Assembly (NCBI GenBank): GCA_013076295.1
Contig: RQOL01000658.1
Coordinates: 4,409,836-4,473,835 of the forward strand
DNA from: Sanderia malayensis
Taxonomy: Eukaryota > Cnidaria > Scyphozoa > Semaeostomeae > Pelagiidae
Length of the DNA: 64,000 nt
Reading direction: 5' to 3'
Made by a program: the position numbers and the translations under genes. Under the pieces are notes generated by a model. That model saw only the letters and a program-made list of their open reading frames with translations. It was not told where the DNA came from and ran no database searches. Shown in pieces: positions 59,701 through 64,000 of this stretch (positions are counted from its first letter, which is position 1; the number at the start of each line of letters is the position of its first letter).

Positions 59701-59773
59701 TGCCTTGTGTGAGGATCGAACTCACGACCTTCAGATTATGAGACTGTCGCGCTGCCTACTGCGCTAACAAGTC
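59701..59773 (-). tRNA. Array copy 14: tRNA-Met(CAT), two variants
   Basis: Combines the GCGCGACAG junction variant of copy 13 with the A2-G71 mismatch of copy 7. Six-T terminator. Confidence 0.87.
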
Positions 59774-59871
59774 TATATGTTTTTACTTTATACCTTACGA
59801 CAATTGTTATAACTGCGGCAAAAGTGAATAAAACCATACCATCCAAAACTACTGACTTGTTGCAAAAGATG

Positions 59872-59944
59872 TGCCTTGTGTGAGGATCGAACTCACGACC
59901 TTCAGATTATGAGACTGACGCGCTGCCTACTGTGCTAACAAGGC
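59872..59944 (-). tRNA. Array copy 15: tRNA-Met(CAT)
   Basis: Same tRNA as copy 8 (A box TAGCACAGT); TTTT terminator. Confidence 0.94.
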
Positions 59945-60042
59945 TATATATGTTTACTTTATACCCTACGACAATTGTTATAACTGCGGCATAAGTGAAT
60001 AAAACCATACCACCTAAAACTACTGACTTGTTGCAAAAAATG

Positions 60043-60115
60043 TGCCTTCTGTGAGGATCGAACTCACGACCTTCAGATTATGAGACTGACGCGCTGCCTA
60101 CTGCGCTAACAAGGC
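60043..60115 (-). tRNA. Array copy 16: tRNA-Met(CAT), acceptor mismatch
   Basis: Same as copy 9 (G6-G67 mismatch); six-T terminator. Confidence 0.9.
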
Positions 60116-60213
60116 TATATGTTTTTACTTTACACCCTACGACAATTGTTATAACTGCAACATGAGTGAATAAAATCATACCACCTAAAACTACTGACTT
60201 GTTGCAAAAAATG

Positions 60214-60286
60214 TGCCTTGTGTGAGGATCGAACTCACGACCTTCAGATTATGAGACTGACGCGCTGCCTACTGCGCTAACAAGGC
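60214..60286 (-). tRNA. Array copy 17: tRNA-Met(CAT), main type
   Basis: Full pairing; six-T terminator. Confidence 0.96.
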
Positions 60287-60384
60287 TGTATGTTTTTACT
60301 TTACACCCTACGACAATTGTTATAACTGCGGTAAAAGTGAATAAAATGATACCATCTAAAACTACTGACCTGTTGCAAAGGATG

Positions 60385-60457
60385 TGCCTTGTGTGAGGAT
60401 CGAACTCACGACCTTCAGATTATGAGACTGACGCGCTGCCTACTGTGCTAACAAGGC
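60385..60457 (-). tRNA. Array copy 18: tRNA-Met(CAT), weak terminator
   Basis: A box TAGCACAGT; only TTT downstream. It looks like a recombinant of copies 11 and 8. Confidence 0.94.
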
Positions 60458-60554
60458 TATATATGTTTACTTTATACCCTACGACAATTGTTATAACTGC
60501 GGCATAAGTGAATAAAACCATACCACCTAAAACTACTGACTTGTTGCAAAAATA

Positions 60555-60627
60555 TGCCTTCTGTGAGGATCGAACTCACGACCTTCAGATTATGAGACTG
60601 ACGCGCTGCCTACTGCGCTAACAAGGC
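60555..60627 (-). tRNA. Array copy 19: tRNA-Met(CAT), acceptor mismatch
   Basis: G6-G67 mismatch; the unit is one base shorter in the trailer; five-T terminator. Confidence 0.9.
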
Positions 60628-60725
60628 TATATGTTTTTACTTTACACCCTACGACAATTGTTATAACTGCAACATGAGTGAATAAAATCATACCACCTAA
60701 AACTACTGACTTGTTGCAAAAAATG

Positions 60726-60798
60726 TGCCTTGTGTGAGGATCGAACTCACGACCTTCAGATTATGAGACTGACGCGCTGCCTACTGCGCTAACAAGGC
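60726..60798 (-). tRNA. Array copy 20: tRNA-Met(CAT), main type
   Basis: Full pairing; six-T terminator. Confidence 0.96.
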
Positions 60799-60896
60799 TG
60801 TATGTTTTTACTTTACACCCTACGACAATTGTTATAACTGCGGTAAAAGTGAATAAAATGATACCATCTAAAACTACTGACCTGTTGCAAAGGATG

Positions 60897-60969
60897 TGCC
60901 TTGTGTGAGGATCGAACTCACGACCTTCAGATTATGAGACTGACGCGCTGCCTACTGCGCTAACAAGGC
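60897..60969 (-). tRNA. Array copy 21: tRNA-Met(CAT), weak terminator
   Basis: Main-type tRNA; only TTT downstream. Confidence 0.95.
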
Positions 60970-61067
60970 TATATGTTTTTACTTTGCACCCTACGACAAT
61001 TCTTATAACTGCGGCAAAAGTGAATAAAATCATATCATCTAAAACTACTGACTTGTTGCAAAAGATG

Positions 61068-61140
61068 TGCCTTGTGTGAGGATCGAACTCACGACCTTCA
61101 GATTATGAGACTGACGCGCTGCCTACTGCGCTAACAAGGC
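61068..61140 (-). tRNA. Array copy 22: tRNA-Met(CAT), main type
   Basis: Full pairing; TTTT terminator. First unit of the repeated ten-unit block. Confidence 0.96.
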
Positions 61141-61236
61141 TATATGTTTTTACTTTACACCCACGACAATTGTTATAACTGCAGCATGAGTGAATAATAT
61201 CATATCATCTAAAACTACTGACTTGTTGCAAAAGTG

Positions 61237-61309
61237 TGCCTTGTGTGAGGATCGAACTCACGACCTTCAGATTATGAGACTGTCGCGCTGCCTACTGCGC
61301 TAACAAGGC
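61237..61309 (-). tRNA. Array copy 23: tRNA-Met(CAT), junction variant
   Basis: GCGCGACAG variant as in copy 13; TTTT terminator. Confidence 0.93.
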
Positions 61310-61407
61310 TATATGTTTTTACTTTACACCCTACGACAATTGTTATAACTGCAACATGAGTGAATAAAATCATACCACCTAAAACTACTGACTTGTTGCA
61401 AAAAATG

Positions 61408-61480
61408 TGCCTTGTGTGAGGATCGAACTCACGACCTTCAGATTATCAGACTGACGCGCTGCCTACTGCGCTAACAAGGC
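61408..61480 (-). tRNA. Array copy 24: tRNA-Met body with anticodon GAT
   Basis: Loop CTGATAA, which would be called Ile(GAT). The rest is main type and pairs fully; six-T terminator. Confidence 0.88.
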
Positions 61481-61578
61481 TGTATGTTTTTACTTTACAC
61501 CCTACGACAATTGTTATAACTGCAACATGAGTGAATAGAATCATATCATCTAAAACTACTGACTTGTTGCAAAAAATC

Positions 61579-61651
61579 TGCCTTGTATGAGGATCGAACT
61601 CACGACCTTTAGATTATGAGACTGACGCGCTGCCTACTGCGCTAACAAGGC
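61579..61651 (-). tRNA. Array copy 25: tRNA-Met(CAT), stem variants
   Basis: C28-A42 mismatch in the anticodon stem, and one change in the T stem (TATGAG for TGTGAG on plus). Six-T terminator. Confidence 0.87.
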
Positions 61652-61748
61652 TATATGTTTTTACTTTACACCCACGACAATTGTTATAACTGCAACATGA
61701 GTGAATAAAATCATACCATCTAAAACTACTGACTTGTTGCAAAAAATG

Positions 61749-61821
61749 TGCCTTCTGTGAGGATCGAACTCACGACCTTCAGATTATGAGACTGACGCGC
61801 TGCCTACTGCGCTAACAAGGC
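61749..61821 (-). tRNA. Array copy 26: tRNA-Met(CAT), acceptor mismatch
   Basis: G6-G67 mismatch; six-T terminator. Confidence 0.9.
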
Positions 61822-61919
61822 TGTATGTTTTTACTTTACACCCTACGACAATTGTTATAACTGCGGTAAAAGTGAATAAAATGATACCATCTAAAACTAC
61901 TGACCTGTTGCAAAGGATG

Positions 61920-61992
61920 TGCCTTGTGTGAGTATCGAACTCACGACCTTCAGATTATGAGACTGACGCGCTGCCTACTGCGCTAACAAGGC
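61920..61992 (-). tRNA. Array copy 27: tRNA-Met(CAT), B-box change
   Basis: The T arm reads GTTCGATACTC, breaking one T-stem pair and the B-box end; only TTT follows. Possibly silent. Confidence 0.85.
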
Positions 61993-62090
61993 TATATGTT
62001 TTTACTTTGCACCCTACGACAATTGTTATAACTGCGGCAAAAGTGAATAAAATCATATCATCTAAAACTACTGACTTGTTGCAAAAGATG

Positions 62091-62163
62091 TGCTTTGTGT
62101 GAGGATCGAACTCACGACCTTCAGATTATGAGACTGACGCGCTGCCTACTGCGCTAACAAGGC
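62091..62163 (-). tRNA. Array copy 28: tRNA-Met(CAT), acceptor mismatch
   Basis: C3-A70 mismatch; TTTT terminator. Confidence 0.9.
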
Positions 62164-62261
62164 TATATGTTTTTACTTTACACCCTACGACAATTGTTAT
62201 AACTGCGGCAAAAGTGAATAAAACCATACCACCTAAAACTACTGACTTGTTGCAAAAAATG

Positions 62262-62334
62262 TGCCTTCTGTGAGGATCGAACTCACGACCTTCAGATTAT
62301 GAGACTGACGCGCTGCCTACTGCGCTAACAAGGC
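62262..62334 (-). tRNA. Array copy 29: tRNA-Met(CAT), acceptor mismatch
   Basis: G6-G67 mismatch; six-T terminator. Confidence 0.9.
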
Positions 62335-62432
62335 TATATGTTTTTACTTTACACCCTACGACAATTGTTATAACTGCAACATGAGTGAATAAAATCATAC
62401 CACCTAAAACTACTGACTTGTTGCAAAAAATG

Positions 62433-62505
62433 TGCCTTGTGTGAGGATCGAACTCACGACCTTCAGATTATGAGACTGACGCGCTGCCTACTGCGCTAAC
62501 AAGGC
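62433..62505 (-). tRNA. Array copy 30: tRNA-Met(CAT), main type
   Basis: Full pairing; six-T terminator. Confidence 0.96.
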
Positions 62506-62603
62506 TGTATGTTTTTACTTTACACCCTACGACAATTGTTATAACTGCGGTAAAAGTGAATAAAATGATACCATCTAAAACTACTGACCTGTTGCAAAGG
62601 ATG

Positions 62604-62676
62604 TGCCTTGTGTGAGGATCGAACTCACGACCTTCAGATTATGAGACTGACGCGCTGCCTACTGCGCTAACAAGGC
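62604..62676 (-). tRNA. Array copy 31: tRNA-Met(CAT), weak terminator
   Basis: Main-type tRNA; only TTT downstream. Confidence 0.95.
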
Positions 62677-62774
62677 TATATGTTTTTACTTTGCACCCTA
62701 CGACAATTCTTATAACTGCGGCAAAAGTGAATAAAATCATATCATCTAAAACTACTGACTTGTTGCAAAAGATG

Positions 62775-62847
62775 TGCCTTGTGTGAGGATCGAACTCACG
62801 ACCTTCAGATTATGAGACTGACGCGCTGCCTACTGCGCTAACAAGGC
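62775..62847 (-). tRNA. Array copy 32: tRNA-Met(CAT), main type
   Basis: Full pairing; TTTT terminator. Counterpart of copy 22 in the second block. Confidence 0.96.
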
Positions 62848-62945
62848 TATATGTTTTTACTTTACACCCCACGACAATTGTTATAACTGCAGCATGAGTG
62901 AATAATATCATATCATCTAAAACTACTGACTTGTTGCAAAAAGTG

Positions 62946-63018
62946 TGCCTTGTGTGAGGATCGAACTCACGACCTTCAGATTATGAGACTGTCGCGCTGC
63001 CTACTGCGCTAACAAGGC
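62946..63018 (-). tRNA. Array copy 33: tRNA-Met(CAT), junction variant
   Basis: GCGCGACAG variant; five-T terminator. Counterpart of copy 23. Confidence 0.93.
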
Positions 63019-63116
63019 TATATGTTTTTACTTTACACCCTACGACAATTGTTATAACTGCAACATGAGTGAATAAAATCATACCACCTAAAACTACTGA
63101 CTTGTTGCAAAAAATG

Positions 63117-63189
63117 TGCCTTGTGTGAGGATCGAACTCACGACCTTCAGATTATCAGACTGACGCGCTGCCTACTGCGCTAACAAGGC
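63117..63189 (-). tRNA. Array copy 34: tRNA-Met body with anticodon GAT
   Basis: Loop CTGATAA, identical change to copy 24 and its counterpart; six-T terminator. Confidence 0.88.
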
Positions 63190-63287
63190 TGTATGTTTTT
63201 ACTTTACACCCTACGACAATTGTTATAACTGCAACATGAGTGAATAAAATCATATCATCTAAAACTACTGACTTGTTGCAAAAAATC

Positions 63288-63360
63288 TGCCTTGTATGAG
63301 GATCGAACTCACGACCTTTAGATTATGAGACTGACGCGCTGCCTACTGCGCTAACAAGGC
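63288..63360 (-). tRNA. Array copy 35: tRNA-Met(CAT), stem variants
   Basis: Same C28-A42 mismatch and T-stem change as copy 25; six-T terminator. Confidence 0.87.
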
Positions 63361-63457
63361 TATATGTTTTTACTTTACACCCACGACAATTGTTATAACT
63401 GCAACATGAGTGAATAAAATCATACCATCTAAAACTACTGACTTGTTGCAAAAAATG

Positions 63458-63530
63458 TGCCTTCTGTGAGGATCGAACTCACGACCTTCAGATTATGAGA
63501 CTGACGCGCTGCCTACTGCGCTAACAAGGC
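63458..63530 (-). tRNA. Array copy 36: tRNA-Met(CAT), acceptor mismatch
   Basis: G6-G67 mismatch; counterpart of copy 26; six-T terminator. Confidence 0.9.
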
Positions 63531-63628
63531 TGTATGTTTTTACTTTACACCCTACGACAATTGTTATAACTGCGGTAAAAGTGAATAAAATGATACCATC
63601 TAAAACTACTGACCTGTTGCAAAGGATG

Positions 63629-63701
63629 TGCCTTGTGTGAGTATCGAACTCACGACCTTCAGATTATGAGACTGACGCGCTGCCTACTGCGCTAACAAGG
63701 C
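63629..63701 (-). tRNA. Array copy 37: tRNA-Met(CAT), B-box change
   Basis: GTTCGATACTC as in copy 27; only TTT downstream. Confidence 0.85.
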
Positions 63702-63799
63702 TATATGTTTTTACTTTGCACCCTACGACAATTGTTATAACTGCGGCAAAAGTGAATAAAATCATATCATCTAAAACTACTGACTTGTTGCAAAAGATG

Positions 63800-63872
63800 T
63801 GCTTTGCGTGAGGATCGAACTCACGACCTTCAGATTATGAGACTGACGCGCTGCCTACTGCGCTAACAAGGC
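63800..63872 (-). tRNA. Array copy 38: tRNA-Met(CAT), mismatches
   Basis: C3-A70 mismatch as in copy 28, plus a further change in the T-stem/acceptor region (TTGCGTGAG on plus). TTTT terminator. Confidence 0.87.
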
Positions 63873-63970
63873 TATATGTTTTTACTTTACACCCTACGAC
63901 AATTGTTATAACTGCAGCATGAGTGAATAATATCATATCATCTAAAACTACTGACTTATTGCAAAAAATG

Positions 63971-64000
63971 TGCCTTGTGTGAGGATCGAACTCACGACCT
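63971..64000 (-). tRNA. Array copy 39: tRNA-Met type, cut by the window edge
   Basis: The 3' 30 bases (acceptor 3' strand, T arm) are present; the anticodon is outside the window. Six-T terminator. Confidence 0.9.

Larger units (their letters stand above)
57300..64000 (-). repeat. Tandem array of ~171-bp units, each with a tRNA-Met-type gene
   Basis: Thirty-eight complete units and one cut by the window edge, spaced 169-171 bp. Each has a 73-bp tRNA gene and about 98 bp of spacer with conserved AAAACTACTGACTTGTTGCA and CCTACGACAATTGTTATAAC. Copies 22-28 and 32-38 share the same private variants in the same order, 1,707-1,709 bp apart, so the array has a ten-unit higher-order repeat. It probably lies in an intron of AP4E1, on the opposite strand. 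Confidence 0.97.

Noticed and set aside
57300..64000. CRISPR-like array of regularly spaced repeats
   Set aside because: The repeat is a 73-bp tRNA cloverleaf and the spacers are nearly identical to one another. The window is eukaryotic.

Overview
The window is nuclear DNA of an invertebrate-grade metazoan: AT-rich, with short GT-AG introns, conserved animal genes, TA-flanked MITEs and a LINE. I cannot name the species; a tunicate, sponge or cnidarian would all fit. Gene models were built by hand by joining exons whose reading phases agree.

Layout, left to right. (1) 1-938: the 3' coding end of an epsin gene. (2) 2371-10164: a six-exon HAUS2 (augmin) gene. Its fourth intron holds a U2 snRNA gene that has been split by a 5.1-kb Tx1/Keno-like LINE with ORF1 and ORF2 both open. 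(3) 10.2-13.4 kb: intergenic, with two TA-flanked MITEs. (4) 13404-25711: a complete 26-exon CLEC16A (Ema/GOP-1) gene of 1,161 codons, with a tRNA-Arg(TCT), a MITE and foldback repeats in its introns. (5) 26288-49797: a 23.5-kb segment that looks like one giant DNA transposon. It has terminal inverted repeats starting GGC, an apparent 8-bp target duplication (TTAAAAAA on both sides), and inverted subterminal blocks with an 18-bp minisatellite. Inside are a 1,001-aa DDE-like transposase with CXC and Myb-like domains, a divergently transcribed 19-exon gene for an 855-aa P-loop ATPase, a 505-bp satellite and a 153-bp satellite present in both orientations. (6) 50205-57252 onward: AP4E1 (AP-4 epsilon), 16 exons covering the adaptin trunk, continuing past the window. 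(7) 57.3-64.0 kb: a tandem array of about 171-bp units, each carrying a tRNA-Met(CAT)-type gene on the minus strand. There are 38 complete copies plus one cut by the window edge, apparently within an AP4E1 intron. A few copies have anticodon CGT or GAT.

The host genes (epsin, CLEC16A, AP-4) all act in endocytic or endosomal/TGN trafficking, while HAUS2 acts in the spindle; I infer no operon-like link. The most notable parts are the giant transposon with paired transposase and ATPase genes, the U2-targeted LINE, and the tRNA-Met array with higher-order repeats.
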